Shown: one piece after another, positions 1-8,458 of the stretch
Numbering within the stretch: position 1 is the first letter of the stretch
How the letters are laid out: each line of letters begins with the position of its first letter
Assembly (NCBI RefSeq): GCF_013184985.2
Contig: NZ_CP063418.1
Span: forward strand, 2,232,001 to 2,296,000
Direction: 5' to 3'
Length of the DNA stretch: 64,000 nucleotides
From: Actinomyces faecalis
GTDB taxonomy: Bacteria > Actinomycetota > Actinomycetes > Actinomycetales > Actinomycetaceae
Made by a program: the position numbers and the translations under genes
The notes under the pieces: model-generated
The model's input: only the letters and a program-made list of their open reading frames with translations
Database searches by the model: none
What the model was told of the DNA's origin: nothing

Positions 1-1
1 G

Positions 2-280
2 CAGGTCACCGTAAAGGTGAGCGGCATCGGATTACAAGGAATTGCTTGGACGGCGAACAACAATCGGCGAATCGTCGAGCATCTCGCAACTTCATTCGGA
101 CCAGATCGCATGATGTTTGCCTCGAACTTCCCAGTGGATAGCCTGACAGCCTCCTACTCAGAGATCTGGAACGGATTCCTTGAGATCGTCAAGGACTACA
201 GTTCGACTGAGCAAAAGAAAATGTTTGCCGGAACAGCGCAGCACGTCTACCGTCTTCCCCCAGACCTGTTAACCGAGTAG
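2..280 (+). CDS. Amidohydrolase, COG3618 lactonase-like (C-terminal fragment)
   Basis: Open reading frame entering from the left edge, so the start is missing; about 92 codons remain. The visible end contains KVSGIG, FGPDRMMFASNFPVD and GTAQHVYRL, which match the C-terminal strands of COG3618/PF04909 TIM-barrel amidohydrolases, many of which hydrolyse sugar-acid lactones. The Asp in NFPVD corresponds to the conserved metal/catalytic Asp. It lies 50 bp before a PdxA-family gene on the same strand and shares its lower GC content, so the two are probably one operon. Substrate unknown; a lactonase feeding a sugar-acid pathway is an inference from context. Confidence 0.75.
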   Translation, partial: QVTVKVSGIGLQGIAWTANNNRRIVEHLATSFGPDRMMFASNFPVDSLTASYSEIWNGFLEIVKDYSSTEQKKMFAGTAQHVYRLPPDLLTE

Positions 281-330
281 CACCACCACAACCAGTATGC
301 AGAAAAAGATCGAGACGCAAGGAGAATCCT

Positions 331-1323
331 ATGCCCTCACATAACAAAATTCCTAAAATTACGATAACTCTTGGCGACTTTTCAGGTGTCGGACCAGAAC
401 TCGCGGTAAGGCTGCTGTCGAATCCGACGAACCTTGAGAAGGCTGCCGTTTCTATCTTCGCATCCGCCTCGGAAATCGCTACCATCTCAGACGAGTTTAA
501 TGTCACCGTTCCGATCGGTGACGATCCCGGTCCTGGTCACGTGTGCCTACTCGGATCCGAGCTGGCAGATATCCCCGTAGCGGCCAAACAGACTTCTGTT
601 GCCGCCGGCCGTCGCGTGATGTCTGATCTGCGCGCTGCAGTCCAGCGCTATAGAGATGGGTTGTCGGACTCATTGATGTTCCTGCCTCTGAACAAGACCT
701 CACTACACCTCGCTGGCATGCACGAGCACGATGAGTTACGGTGGTTCGCAAATCTCCTTGGCTTTGACGGCTTCACCAGCGAATTGAACTTCGTTCCTGG
801 GCTGACTACCTCTCGGGTTACCTCTCATATCCCTCTGTCTGAGGTCGCTTTCGGGATCACGGCCCGAGCAGTCCGTGATGCCATCACATTGCTTCACCGT
901 GTCATTCAGGGTACAGGTGTTCCCCACCCACGTATCGCGGTGGCTGCCCTCAACCCGCACGCGGGTGAGCACGGTCAGTTTGGACGCGAAGAGATCGAAC
1001 ACATCTCGCCAGGAATTGAATTGGCCAGTCAAGTCGATGGGGTCAATGTCGAAGGGCCATTCCCTTGCGACACGATCTTTATCAAGGCGAAGAAAGGTGA
1101 GTATGACGGTGTCGTGACCATGTATCACGATCAGGGTCAGATAGCCATGAAACTCATGGGTTTTGATTCTGGGGTCACTGTCCAAGGCGGCTTGCCTGTT
1201 CCTATCGTAACTCCGGCACACGGGACCGCATACGAGATTGTTGGTCTCGGCAAGGCTTCGCTTGGCCCCTCACAGCGAGCCTTCGACATTGCTGTGGATC
1301 TTGGGCGGCAGCACATGCACTGA
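331..1323 (+). CDS. PdxA-family 4-phospho-sugar-acid dehydrogenase (PdxA2-like)
   Basis: 330 aa, full family length. The ATG at 331 follows AAGGAG at 320-325. Family marks are GDFSGVGPE near residues 15-23 (GDPxGIGPE in standard PdxA), a metal-site His in MHEHDELRWF, LNPHAGEHGQFG, and YHDQGQIAMKLMGFD followed by GGLPVPIVTPAHGTA. The family oxidises and decarboxylates 4-phosphorylated hydroxy acids with NAD: PdxA acts on 4-phosphohydroxy-L-threonine, PdxA2 on D-threonate or D-erythronate 4-phosphate, giving DHAP. The neighbouring lactonase-like fragment and the tetrose-phosphate genes favour the catabolic PdxA2 role over vitamin B6 synthesis, but no DUF1537 kinase is visible here. GC content is clearly lower than in the genes that follow. 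Confidence 0.8.
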   Translation: MPSHNKIPKITITLGDFSGVGPELAVRLLSNPTNLEKAAVSIFASASEIATISDEFNVTVPIGDDPGPGHVCLLGSELADIPVAAKQTSVAAGRRVMSDLRAAVQRYRDGLSDSLMFLPLNKTSLHLAGMHEHDELRWFANLLGFDGFTSELNFVPGLTTSRVTSHIPLSEVAFGITARAVRDAITLLHRVIQGTGVPHPRIAVAALNPHAGEHGQFGREEIEHISPGIELASQVDGVNVEGPFPCDTIFIKAKKGEYDGVVTMYHDQGQIAMKLMGFDSGVTVQGGLPVPIVTPAHGTAYEIVGLGKASLGPSQRAFDIAVDLGRQHMH

Positions 1324-1495
1324 CGTCACGCGCACCAGGCGCTGTGGTCGGCTGAGCGGTCCTGCCGTCTGCCGATCACGGCGCCTGCGTCGTCCTCCCG
1401 TCTTCCACCCGGCACCGCCCCCCTGCGCCAGAGCCCGGTGCCATACTGACCGGGGCGCAGCAGCAAGACCTTTTCTCACCCCTGTAGGAGCTCTC

Positions 1496-2236
1496 GTGAC
1501 CATCGTCGCCGTCAGCCTCAAGATGTACTTCGAGCGTGCGCGCACGCTGCGCTACTGCGAGGAGGTGGCCCGTATCGCGGCCAGCGTCCCTGCCACGGCC
1601 GAGCTGCAGATGGCGGTCTACACCGACTTCCTCACGGTCCCGGCGGCAGCCCAGCGCCTGGCAGGCTCCTCTGTCCTGCTGGGGGCCCAGGACCTGGCTC
1701 CCGAGGACCGCGGTGCCCTGACCGGTGAGGTCTCCGGAGCGGACCTGGCAGACCTCGGGGTACGCACGGTGGAGGTCGGCCACTATGAGCGCCGCACGGT
1801 CTTCGGCGAGGACGAGCAGATGGTCGCTGCCAAGACCCGTGCAGCCCTGCGCAACGGCATGGTCCCCATGCTGTGCGTGGGCGAGCCTGAGCAGACTGAC
1901 CCCGCCAAGGCGGCTGAGGCGTGCCTGGCCCACGTCCGCTCCGCCGTCGGCCAGGAAGGAACTGACGCCCCGCTGTGGGTCGGTTACGAGCCCTACTGGG
2001 CGATCGGCGCCCCGCAGCCCGCGCCGGTGGGCTATGTCCAGGAGGTCTGCCAGGCCCTGCGCGCCGGGCTGACAGAGCTCGCTCCCACCGCCAGCGTCGT
2101 CTACGGAGGCTCAGCCGGACCGGGACTGCTCACCGAGCTCGTCCCGGCTGTCGACGGCGTCTTCCTGGGCCGCTTCGCCCACGACCCCGCGGCGCTGGAG
2201 CAGGTCGTGGCTGAGGCACTCGCTGTGCAGCCATAA
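1496..2236 (+). CDS. lerI: TIM-type L-erythrulose-1-phosphate isomerase (LerI/EryH-like)
   Basis: 246 aa from a GTG at 1496 preceded by AGGAG at 1486-1490; the open frame extends upstream, but that part is not protein-like. It has the triosephosphate isomerase fold with catalytic Lys9, His96 (VGHYERR) and Glu165 (GYEPYWAIG), and the phosphate-binding YGGSAGPG. The Asn normally two residues before Lys is Ser7 (VAVSLKMYF), as in tetrulose-phosphate isomerases of the EryH/TpiA2 type, and the end reads FLGRFAHDP instead of the usual TIM sequence. Known family reaction: L-erythrulose 1-phosphate <-> D-erythrulose 4-phosphate. It converges on the erythrulose kinase gene, which fits this substrate. 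An atypical glycolytic TIM remains possible. Confidence 0.72.
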   Translation: MTIVAVSLKMYFERARTLRYCEEVARIAASVPATAELQMAVYTDFLTVPAAAQRLAGSSVLLGAQDLAPEDRGALTGEVSGADLADLGVRTVEVGHYERRTVFGEDEQMVAAKTRAALRNGMVPMLCVGEPEQTDPAKAAEACLAHVRSAVGQEGTDAPLWVGYEPYWAIGAPQPAPVGYVQEVCQALRAGLTELAPTASVVYGGSAGPGLLTELVPAVDGVFLGRFAHDPAALEQVVAEALAVQP

Positions 2237-2257
2237 GAACCTGGCGGGCGACGCCTC

Positions 2258-2310
2258 ACAGCGACGAGGGAGGGGGCCACCAGTCGGTGGGTCCCCTCCC
2301 TCGTCGCTGT
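2258..2310. terminator. Bidirectional terminator between lerI and lerK
   Basis: Perfect inverted repeat with 18-bp arms (2258-2275 and 2293-2310) and a 17-nt loop, placed between two convergent genes. There is no T-tract, as is common in high-GC actinobacteria. Confidence 0.7.
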
Positions 2311-2342
2311 ACTCGCCGCACCCAGGCGACGACGGCCCCGGC

Positions 2343-4073
2343 TCAGTCTCCTAGCCGCTGAGCCACGGTCTCCGCCACGAGGGCGAAGGAGACCGCGCCC
2401 GGGTCAGGAACCTGACGGGCCTTCTCCCCGTGGGAGCGAGCCCGTCCGAGTCCCGGCATCATGCCGACAGTCGAGGCAGCCCCCTCGTGAGCCGCAGCGG
2501 CAGCCTGCCGCCACACCGCCTGAGCTGGCTCCTCGGCGTCGGCGAAGACGCGGGCAAAGGGAGCGAGGGCGTCGACAAGAGTCTTGTCCCCCACCTGTGC
2601 CCCGCCCTGACGAGTCACAGCCTCGTACGCTGCCTGGATCCCCTGGCGAAGGGAAGAGAGGTCTGCGCCCTCCTGGTCACCCAGCTGACGTCCGAGCGTG
2701 GCGAGCATCGTGTCCCACAGCGCGCCGGACGTCCCGCCTGCTCCGTCAGACCAGGCCCGGCCCGCCCGGACGAGCAAGGTACCGGCTCCCGCGCCTGCTG
2801 CTGCGAGCTCGGCGGCGCTCGCCGCGGCGGCCCTGGCCCCGTTGTGCATACCGATACCGTGGTCGCCGTCGCCGGCGATGGCGTCGATACGGCCCAGCTC
2901 ATCCATCTGGGCGTCGACTGCGTCGCTGACAGCACGCAGGACGTCCGCGACTCTCTCGGCAAGTCCTTGAGAAGCCAGCGAGGCGACCGGGAGGTCGGGC
3001 TCTCCATGCCGCGGGACGGCAGCCGTCTCCTCTCTCCGCTCAGACCGCACGACGGCGATCTCACCACCATCCGACTGCCCCACCTGGTACTCGGCCGAGC
3101 GGGCCGGCGCCCGCCACAGCTCCTCCAGCTCAGGATCGAGCCAGGCCAGGGTCAAGGACATCCCAGCCATCTCAAAGCTGGTGCAGAACTCTCCCACCTG
3201 GACGTCAGCCACCTCCACGCCAGCCGTCTCCAGCGCCTGTCTGATCTCGCCCCAGACGACGTAGAGCTCGTCCATCTTGACCGCACCCAGGCCGTTGACA
3301 AGGGCCACGACCCGCGAACCACGAGCACGACCGCCTGGAGCCTCTGCAAGGAGGCGGGAGACGAGCAGCTCAGCCAGGCCGGCCGGGTCAGGCGTGTCGA
3401 CCTCGTCCAGGCCCGGCTCGCCGTGGATGCCCAGGCCAACACCCATCCGTCCTTCGGGGACGGTGAACAGCGGAGCCTCGGCACCCGGCAGCGTGCATCC
3501 CGTCAAGGCCACTCCGAGGGTCCGGGTCACTGCGTTCGCCCGTCCAGCCAGTGCGTGGACCGTCTCCAGGTCGTCTCCGCGCGCGGCTGCCGCGCCAGCG
3601 ACCTTGAAGACCACAAGGTCTCCCGCCAGGCCTCGACGCCATTCGGCCTCCTCGGGAGGGGCCGATGAGACGTCGTCGGTCACGCGCACGGTGCGTACCG
3701 GGGTCCCTGCCGCCTCCAGCCTGGCGGCCGCGGCGTCGAACTGGAGCCTGTCACCTGCGTAGTTGCCGTAGCTGAGCAGGACGCCACGGCCCTGCTCCAC
3801 GGCTCGGGCCACGCCCTCGACCTGGCCGGCTGAGGGCGAGGCGAAGATGTTGCCCAGCACCGCGCCGTGGGCCAGCCCCGGGCCCACGAGCCCGGCGAAC
3901 GCCGGGTAGTGGCCGCTGCCACCGCCGATGACGAGCGCTACCTGGTCCTCGCAGTCACGCGTGGCCCGCGCGACTCCGCCGTCGATAGGCTGAACCAGGT
4001 CAGCATGAACCTGGGCGAAGGACTGCACGGCCAGGGCCGCGAAGGTCGAGGGATCGTGCTTGAGATAGGTCAT
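2343..4073 (-). CDS. lerK: Fused DhaK-DhaL kinase, probable L-erythrulose 1-kinase
   Basis: 576 aa. The N-terminal DhaK domain (about 1-330) has GGGSGHYPAFAGLVG and the His of LGIHGEPG, which forms a covalent hemiaminal with the ketose carbonyl. The C-terminal DhaL domain (about 375-576) has the Mg-ATP motif IAGDGDHGIGM and DGAGGTSGALWDTM. This single-chain, ATP-dependent layout is that of dihydroxyacetone kinases and of the L-erythrulose (LerK) and D-erythrulose (DerK) kinases. It is the last gene of a leftward operon oiaC-apnO-gntP-lerK, 14 bp after the permease. Neighbouring tetrose-phosphate isomerases of the LerI and EryI type point to L-erythrulose; plain dihydroxyacetone kinase is the alternative. 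Confidence 0.75.
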   Translation of the reverse strand: MTYLKHDPSTFAALAVQSFAQVHADLVQPIDGGVARATRDCEDQVALVIGGGSGHYPAFAGLVGPGLAHGAVLGNIFASPSAGQVEGVARAVEQGRGVLLSYGNYAGDRLQFDAAAARLEAAGTPVRTVRVTDDVSSAPPEEAEWRRGLAGDLVVFKVAGAAAARGDDLETVHALAGRANAVTRTLGVALTGCTLPGAEAPLFTVPEGRMGVGLGIHGEPGLDEVDTPDPAGLAELLVSRLLAEAPGGRARGSRVVALVNGLGAVKMDELYVVWGEIRQALETAGVEVADVQVGEFCTSFEMAGMSLTLAWLDPELEELWRAPARSAEYQVGQSDGGEIAVVRSERREETAAVPRHGEPDLPVASLASQGLAERVADVLRAVSDAVDAQMDELGRIDAIAGDGDHGIGMHNGARAAAASAAELAAAGAGAGTLLVRAGRAWSDGAGGTSGALWDTMLATLGRQLGDQEGADLSSLRQGIQAAYEAVTRQGGAQVGDKTLVDALAPFARVFADAEEPAQAVWRQAAAAAHEGAASTVGMMPGLGRARSHGEKARQVPDPGAVSFALVAETVAQRLGD

Positions 4074-4087
4074 GACTCAGCACCGTC

Positions 4088-5479
4088 CTACGCAACCAGC
4101 CACAACAGGCTGATGATCGCCATCCCGAGGAAGCCTCCTACGGTGCACAGCACCGTCCACGTCCTCAGGCCACCGGCAACGCTCAGGCCGAGGAGGCGCG
4201 AGGAGATCCAGAACCCGGAGTCGTTGATGTGGGACAGCGAGACCGATCCCATCCCGATTGCCAGGATGATGAGGGCCACCTGGAAGTCGGTGTAGCCACC
4301 GGTCTCCACAGCAGACTGCATGAGGCCGGCTGCTGCAAGCGTGGCGACCGTACCGGACCCCTGAGCCACCTTGAAGACCAGGGCCACAAGGAACGCCATG
4401 AACAGGATGGGCACCCCGGCGTCCATGAGCAGCCCAGCCACAGCCTCACCGATGCCGGACTCCGTGAGCACCTTGGCGAAGACACCGCCGGCACCGGTGA
4501 CGAACACGACCACGGCTGCCGGCCCGAGTGCTGCGTCCATCAGGGCACTCATCTCCTGCTGGGGCCAGCCGTTGCAGCGTCCGAGCACCCACATGGCCAG
4601 GACGACCGCGACGATGAGCGCGAAGCCAGGAGCTCCGACGAAGGAGGCGACGCGGCGGAAGGTGCACCCCTCCTCCGCGACGACGGAGACGATGGTGCCG
4701 AAGGAGATCATGAGGATCGGCAGCAGGATCATGGCCACCACCGTCCACGCACGCGGCTTGCGCAGCGCCGTGGCAGCCTGCCCCGTCTTGCTCGCAACGG
4801 CAGAGAAGTCAGCGGCCCCTGTGGAGTCGTAGGTACGACGCACCTCCGCGGACAGCGGAAGGTCCTGACGAGTCAGTCGGTTGGAGACCAGGTAGATCAC
4901 CACACCGATCGGCACGGCCAGCGCGATGCCAAGCATGGTCACCAGGCCGAGCGCGTCGCCACGCAACAGGGCGGTTGAGCCGGTGACACCGGGGTGAGGT
5001 GGGACGGAGTTGTGGATGAAGACCATCGTGGCAGCCACCGGGGCACCCAGAATAACTGGGGAGCGGTGGCCCGCAGCCTTGGCAAAGCTGAAGATGATCG
5101 GGACCAGGATGATGAAGCCGACGTCGAAGAAGATCGGGATCGCGATCAGGCCGGACGCGATCAGCAGCGCTGGGCCGAGTCGCTCCTTGCCCAGCAGCTG
5201 GACAGCCCGCGTGGCGACCACCTCGGCACCACCGGTCTTCTCGATGATTCCACCGAGCATGGCTCCGAGCCCGACCAGGAGCGCCACGGACCCGAGAGTG
5301 CCACCCATACCCGCGATGACAGTCGGCACGATCTCGTCGATCGGGATCCCGGCGGCAGCCGCGGTAGCCACCGAGACGGCAAGCAGCGCGACGTATGCCG
5401 GCCATTTCAGACGCATGACGAGCAGGAGCAGGGCGGCGATCGCTAGCGCCGCGACAATGAAGAGATAGGTCACGCTCAT
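4088..5479 (-). CDS. GntP-family sugar-acid:H+ symporter
   Basis: 463 aa integral membrane protein with about 12-14 hydrophobic segments. It carries GntP-family features: an early GMGGTLGSVALLVGLGAMLG stretch, IPIFFDVGFIILVPI, NSVPPHPG, GVFAKVLTESGIG, AQGSGTVA and SLSHINDSGFWI. The family imports gluconate and other aldonates with protons. It lies in the leftward operon between the kinase and the ApnO-type enzyme, so its cargo is probably the acid that ApnO uses (D-apionate). The cargo is inferred; the family is clear. Confidence 0.85.
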   Translation of the reverse strand: MSVTYLFIVAALAIAALLLLVMRLKWPAYVALLAVSVATAAAAGIPIDEIVPTVIAGMGGTLGSVALLVGLGAMLGGIIEKTGGAEVVATRAVQLLGKERLGPALLIASGLIAIPIFFDVGFIILVPIIFSFAKAAGHRSPVILGAPVAATMVFIHNSVPPHPGVTGSTALLRGDALGLVTMLGIALAVPIGVVIYLVSNRLTRQDLPLSAEVRRTYDSTGAADFSAVASKTGQAATALRKPRAWTVVAMILLPILMISFGTIVSVVAEEGCTFRRVASFVGAPGFALIVAVVLAMWVLGRCNGWPQQEMSALMDAALGPAAVVVFVTGAGGVFAKVLTESGIGEAVAGLLMDAGVPILFMAFLVALVFKVAQGSGTVATLAAAGLMQSAVETGGYTDFQVALIILAIGMGSVSLSHINDSGFWISSRLLGLSVAGGLRTWTVLCTVGGFLGMAIISLLWLVA

Positions 5480-5557
5480 GACGAGGAGTCCTCCGTGTCA
5501 CGCCCCGGGCTGGCGCCACCGCCTACCGCTGCGGCGCCAGCCCGGTGCCAACACGTC

Positions 5558-6457
5558 TCAGTGCTCGACCTTGTCGAGCTTGAGCATCTTGGCGATGACG
5601 ACGTCAAGGTCGTCGTCCTTCCAGATCTTCTTCCAGTCCTCCTTGATGATCGCCTCGCGACCGTAGTCCATCGCCAGCAGGCAGGCGTCGGAGAAGGGGT
5701 TGGAGCCACGCAGGGCGTTGGTCAGGGCGATGTAGATGTGCCCGTAGAAGATGGCCTTGACAGCGTCCTCGGGGATTCCGATCTCCTTGACCGCGTAGTC
5801 CATCGAGTCCTTGAGGAACTGTCCGATCATGCAGCCGGTAGTCTCAACCAACGTGGGCTCCAGCTGGGCGAGCTGGTGCACAGTGACCCAGTGGACGTCG
5901 ATGACAGGGGCGTACTGGGCACGGATGACGGCGTCAGCGACCTCCTTCTGGCGGTCGGTCGCGTCCTCGACAGCCGCCACGACCTCCTGCGGGGCGCTGA
6001 TACCGCCGAAGGTGTCGTTCCACTGGTCACCCTCACGCTCGAGGAAGACAGAGGGGTGGCAGGGGTGGGCACAGGCCAGTGCCACGCCGTCGGCTCGGGC
6101 GATCAGCCCGGCGTAGGCGGCAGCCGGGTCCAGCGTGAGCAGGACCGAGCCGGGACGCATCAGCGGCACGACGGTCTCGGAGACCGGCCCAAGAGCGATG
6201 TCCGGCACAGCCAGGATGACGACGTCGCACTCAGCGGCGACGTCCTCAATCCTGCTGATCTCGCGTCCCAGCTCCTTGACCGCGGCCTGGCCGCGCTCAG
6301 AGGACTCGCAGTAGTAGATCGTGGCGTCAGTGAGGTTGAGGTTGTTGGACACACGCGTGCCCATCTTGCCGGCGGCGCCGACGACGGCAATCCTCAGGGA
6401 GGGGTCAAGCTCCACGGTCTTGCCGTACAAGGGGTTGAGGGTCTTCGAGTCAGTCAT
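5558..6457 (-). CDS. apnO: D-apionate oxidoisomerase-like dehydrogenase (ApnO)
   Basis: 299 aa from ATG 6457, preceded by AAAGGA. An N-terminal NAD-binding Rossmann fold carries VVGAAGKMGTRVSNNL (residues 25-40), followed by an all-helical phosphogluconate-dehydrogenase-C type domain (PF16896-like) with ACAHPCHPSVF, HQLAQLEPTLVETTGCMIG and the end region DYGREAIIKEDWKKIW. This family includes ApnO, which oxidises and rearranges D-apionate to 3-oxo-isoapionate. Flanking OiaC-like, LerK-like, LerI-like and RpiB-like genes complete that route, which is the main reason for the specific name. Another sugar-acid dehydrogenase of the same fold cannot be excluded from sequence alone. Confidence 0.7.
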   Translation of the reverse strand: MTDSKTLNPLYGKTVELDPSLRIAVVGAAGKMGTRVSNNLNLTDATIYYCESSERGQAAVKELGREISRIEDVAAECDVVILAVPDIALGPVSETVVPLMRPGSVLLTLDPAAAYAGLIARADGVALACAHPCHPSVFLEREGDQWNDTFGGISAPQEVVAAVEDATDRQKEVADAVIRAQYAPVIDVHWVTVHQLAQLEPTLVETTGCMIGQFLKDSMDYAVKEIGIPEDAVKAIFYGHIYIALTNALRGSNPFSDACLLAMDYGREAIIKEDWKKIWKDDDLDVVIAKMLKLDKVEH

Positions 6458-6551
6458 GACAGGTCCTTTCTGAGACTGGGCATCGTTGCCAGGTCGAAGG
6501 TGAACGGGACTATCAGCCACTGCGCCGCGCCACGTGCGCGCACAGGGCCCA

Positions 6552-6583
6552 CCGCGGCCGGTTCCGTTCAGCACCGGCCGCGG
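6552..6583 (-). terminator. Intercistronic hairpin between oiaC and apnO
   Basis: Perfect 11-bp inverted repeat (6552-6562 and 6573-6583, loop 10 nt) in the 148-bp gap between two co-directional genes. It may attenuate transcription or mark mRNA processing within the operon; no T-run follows. Confidence 0.45.
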
Positions 6584-6605
6584 AGCTTGTGGGACGGACG
6601 GGCCG

Positions 6606-7436
6606 CTACCGCGCGGCGGCCCTCAGGTCCAGGAGCCTGCGGACCGCGGTCTCGGTCCAGCTGCGCTCCAGGGCGATGGTGGTCTCGATATCGCCTTGCC
6701 AGGGCACCCAGTGCTCGACGACGGCGCTCGGCCGGTCCGGGTCGCTGCCGCCCGCTCCCGAGTCGCCGTAGACGGCTTGGATCTCGGCGTCCAGGTCGAG
6801 CAGCCCTTCACCCAGCCGGGCTCCTGCGTACAGGAAGCCGACCCAGCCCTCGTTACGGGTGAAGGCGAAGTCCTTCACGTGCAAGTTGGTCACCAGGCCG
6901 GAGGTCTTGGCCATGACCGAGTCCGGTGTCTCCAGAGCCGAGACGCAGTTGGCCGGGTCCAGGCAGATTCCGACTCGCTCGGAGTCGACCGCTCTGACGA
7001 CCCGTACCAGGTCGTCAGTCGGGACCTGCTCATAGGTCTCCAGAGCAAGGGTGACGTCCGCGGCCTCCAGCACCGGCACGAGCCTTCGCAGCCGGTCCAC
7101 GACAGGCTCCAGACCGCCCGCGACCTCAGTCGCCTGGACCATGGAGCGCAGCAACCTGACCCCCAGCCTCTGCGCCCGCCGGACGTAGGCGCTCAGGTGT
7201 TCCAGGCCGGTGCCACGTGTCCCCAGCTCCAGCTCAACGTCAAGGCTGCGGGCACGGTCCGCCACAGCGTCGAGCCCTTGGTCGTCATAGTCCTCGATGC
7301 GAGGATCGTCGCAGATCTGGAAGACGTCGCAGCCGAGCTCCTTGGCCCAGTCGATCATGGCCTCGATCCCCAGAGGGTGGGGACAGCGCTCGTTCCACTC
7401 CCAGAACAGGGCATAGGTTCCGATTCCGACGCGCAT
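6606..7436 (-). CDS. oiaC: Xylose-isomerase-fold protein, probable 3-oxo-isoapionate decarboxylase (OiaC)
   Basis: 276 aa from ATG 7436 (MRVGIGTYALFWEW), with a GAGGTG ribosome site just upstream; an in-frame ATG 21 bp earlier is less well placed. Sugar phosphate isomerase/epimerase TIM-barrel features include VFQICDDPRI, ELGTRGTGLEHL, LALETYEQ, VGICLDPANC and NLHVKDFAFTR, where Glu, Asp, His and Glu metal ligands are expected. It is the first gene of the leftward operon with ApnO, GntP and LerK. In described apionate pathways OiaC, of this superfamily, decarboxylates 3-oxo-isoapionate to L-erythrulose, exactly the substrate of the kinase two genes on. The alternative is an EryC-like tetrulose-phosphate racemase. 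Confidence 0.62.
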   Translation of the reverse strand: MRVGIGTYALFWEWNERCPHPLGIEAMIDWAKELGCDVFQICDDPRIEDYDDQGLDAVADRARSLDVELELGTRGTGLEHLSAYVRRAQRLGVRLLRSMVQATEVAGGLEPVVDRLRRLVPVLEAADVTLALETYEQVPTDDLVRVVRAVDSERVGICLDPANCVSALETPDSVMAKTSGLVTNLHVKDFAFTRNEGWVGFLYAGARLGEGLLDLDAEIQAVYGDSGAGGSDPDRPSAVVEHWVPWQGDIETTIALERSWTETAVRRLLDLRAAAR

Positions 7437-7475
7437 GGTCACCTCATCGTGAAGCACAGGTGTCTGTGAAGATAT

Positions 7476-7485
7476 CGGTCAACCA
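7476..7485. promoter_or_regulatory. Secondary FadR-type half-operator near oiaC
   Basis: CGGTCAACCA, one mismatch from the TGGTNNACCA core, 40 bp upstream of the oiaC start, where it could cover the leftward promoter. Confidence 0.4.
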
Positions 7486-7544
7486 CATACGCATCATTGC
7501 GTGATGGAGACCACTGACACGCACGAAGATAGTGCCAATCATGC

Positions 7545-7573
7545 AATTGGTCAACCAGATTGGTTGACCAATT
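7545..7573. promoter_or_regulatory. Palindromic GntR/FadR operator between oiaC and fadR
   Basis: A 29-bp inverted repeat with perfect 13-bp arms (AATTGGTCAACCA and its complement) around a GAT centre. Each arm contains TGGTNNACCA, the core recognised by FadR-subfamily GntR regulators. It lies 43 bp before the fadR ATG and 109 bp before oiaC, so one site can control both directions. The repressor and inducer are inferred. Confidence 0.75.
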
Positions 7574-7615
7574 TGATCTCCTGCTGAGCCTTCTCGCGTC
7601 CCCTACGATCAGGGC

Positions 7616-8428
7616 ATGTCCTTCCCACCTCCTCCCAGCGCGGACGACTCCGCGCCACTCGGCTCCTCACGAACCGCCGAGCAGCTCCTGGAGCTGATCC
7701 TCGAGTCGGGACTACGCCCCGGCGACCGGCTGCCCGCCGAGCGCACGCTGGTCAACCAGCTGGGCGTGGGGCGCTCTGCCGTCAGGGAGGCCATCCGAAC
7801 TATCGAGTTCCTCGGCCTCGTCGAGACGATCGGCGGATCAGGGACCTACGTGCGCAACTCGGTCAACAACCTGCTTCCCACTACCCTGAAGTGGGGAATG
7901 ATGCTCTCACGTGGACAGACCGAGGACCTTCACCAGGTCCGCGCCGCCTTGGAGGTCTCTGCCGTCGAGGTCGCTTCACGGCGCTACAACCCCCAGACCC
8001 TGGCCGAGCTCGAGTCCTTCATCACCCAGCAGGAGGGGGCGCTGGAGGACCCGGCCCACTTCGTGGAGGCCGATGCCGCCTTCCACCTGCACATCACCAC
8101 CGTCGCCGGCAACGCCATCCTTGCCGACCTCCTGGTGACCACCCGCTCACTCCTGCGCGTGTGGGATGAGCGATCGGTCCATGATCCCGCCGACATGCGG
8201 GACGCCCTGCGCGAGCACGCCATGATCGTCAAGGCGTTGAAGAACGGGGAAGCCGCCAACGCTGCCGCAGCCATGCGCCTGCACATGATGACGGCCCAGA
8301 CCCGCCTGCTGGCAGCAATACCGACCGAGCAAGAGGCCGGCCCCTACTCCCATCCGATATCCGGACCCCTCGCCACCACCGCGCACGGCGGGATGCTGTC
8401 CCGCATCCCGCCCGCACCCACCCATTGA
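7616..8428 (+). CDS. FadR-subfamily GntR transcriptional regulator
   Basis: 270 aa. The N-terminal winged helix (about 18-85) has PGDRLPAERTLVNQLGVGRSAVREA. The C-terminal FCD domain (about 95-230) has the spaced acidic/His residues of the metal-binding effector pocket (DAAFHLHI, EHAMIV, MRLHMM). FCD regulators respond to organic and sugar acids. It diverges from oiaC and precedes rpiB and tkt. Matching TGGTNNACCA sites in the intergenic region and before rpiB make it the likely local regulator. A further TGGTCAACCA occurs inside its own coding region at 7749-7758. The last 30 residues or so are Pro/Gly-rich and probably disordered. Confidence 0.88.
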   Translation: MSFPPPPSADDSAPLGSSRTAEQLLELILESGLRPGDRLPAERTLVNQLGVGRSAVREAIRTIEFLGLVETIGGSGTYVRNSVNNLLPTTLKWGMMLSRGQTEDLHQVRAALEVSAVEVASRRYNPQTLAELESFITQQEGALEDPAHFVEADAAFHLHITTVAGNAILADLLVTTRSLLRVWDERSVHDPADMRDALREHAMIVKALKNGEAANAAAAMRLHMMTAQTRLLAAIPTEQEAGPYSHPISGPLATTAHGGMLSRIPPAPTH

Positions 8429-8458
8429 GACCCGAAGGCAAGGGCGCTGACGTATGCT

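Noticed and set aside
1238..1495. Upstream extension of the TIM-like gene to 332 aa
   Set aside because: The added sequence is Arg/Pro-rich with no similarity to the family, and a well-placed GTG with AGGAG exists at 1496.
2430..3668. 412-aa ORF opposite the DhaK-DhaL kinase
   Set aside because: It lies entirely antisense to a clear kinase gene and has low-complexity, non-protein-like composition.
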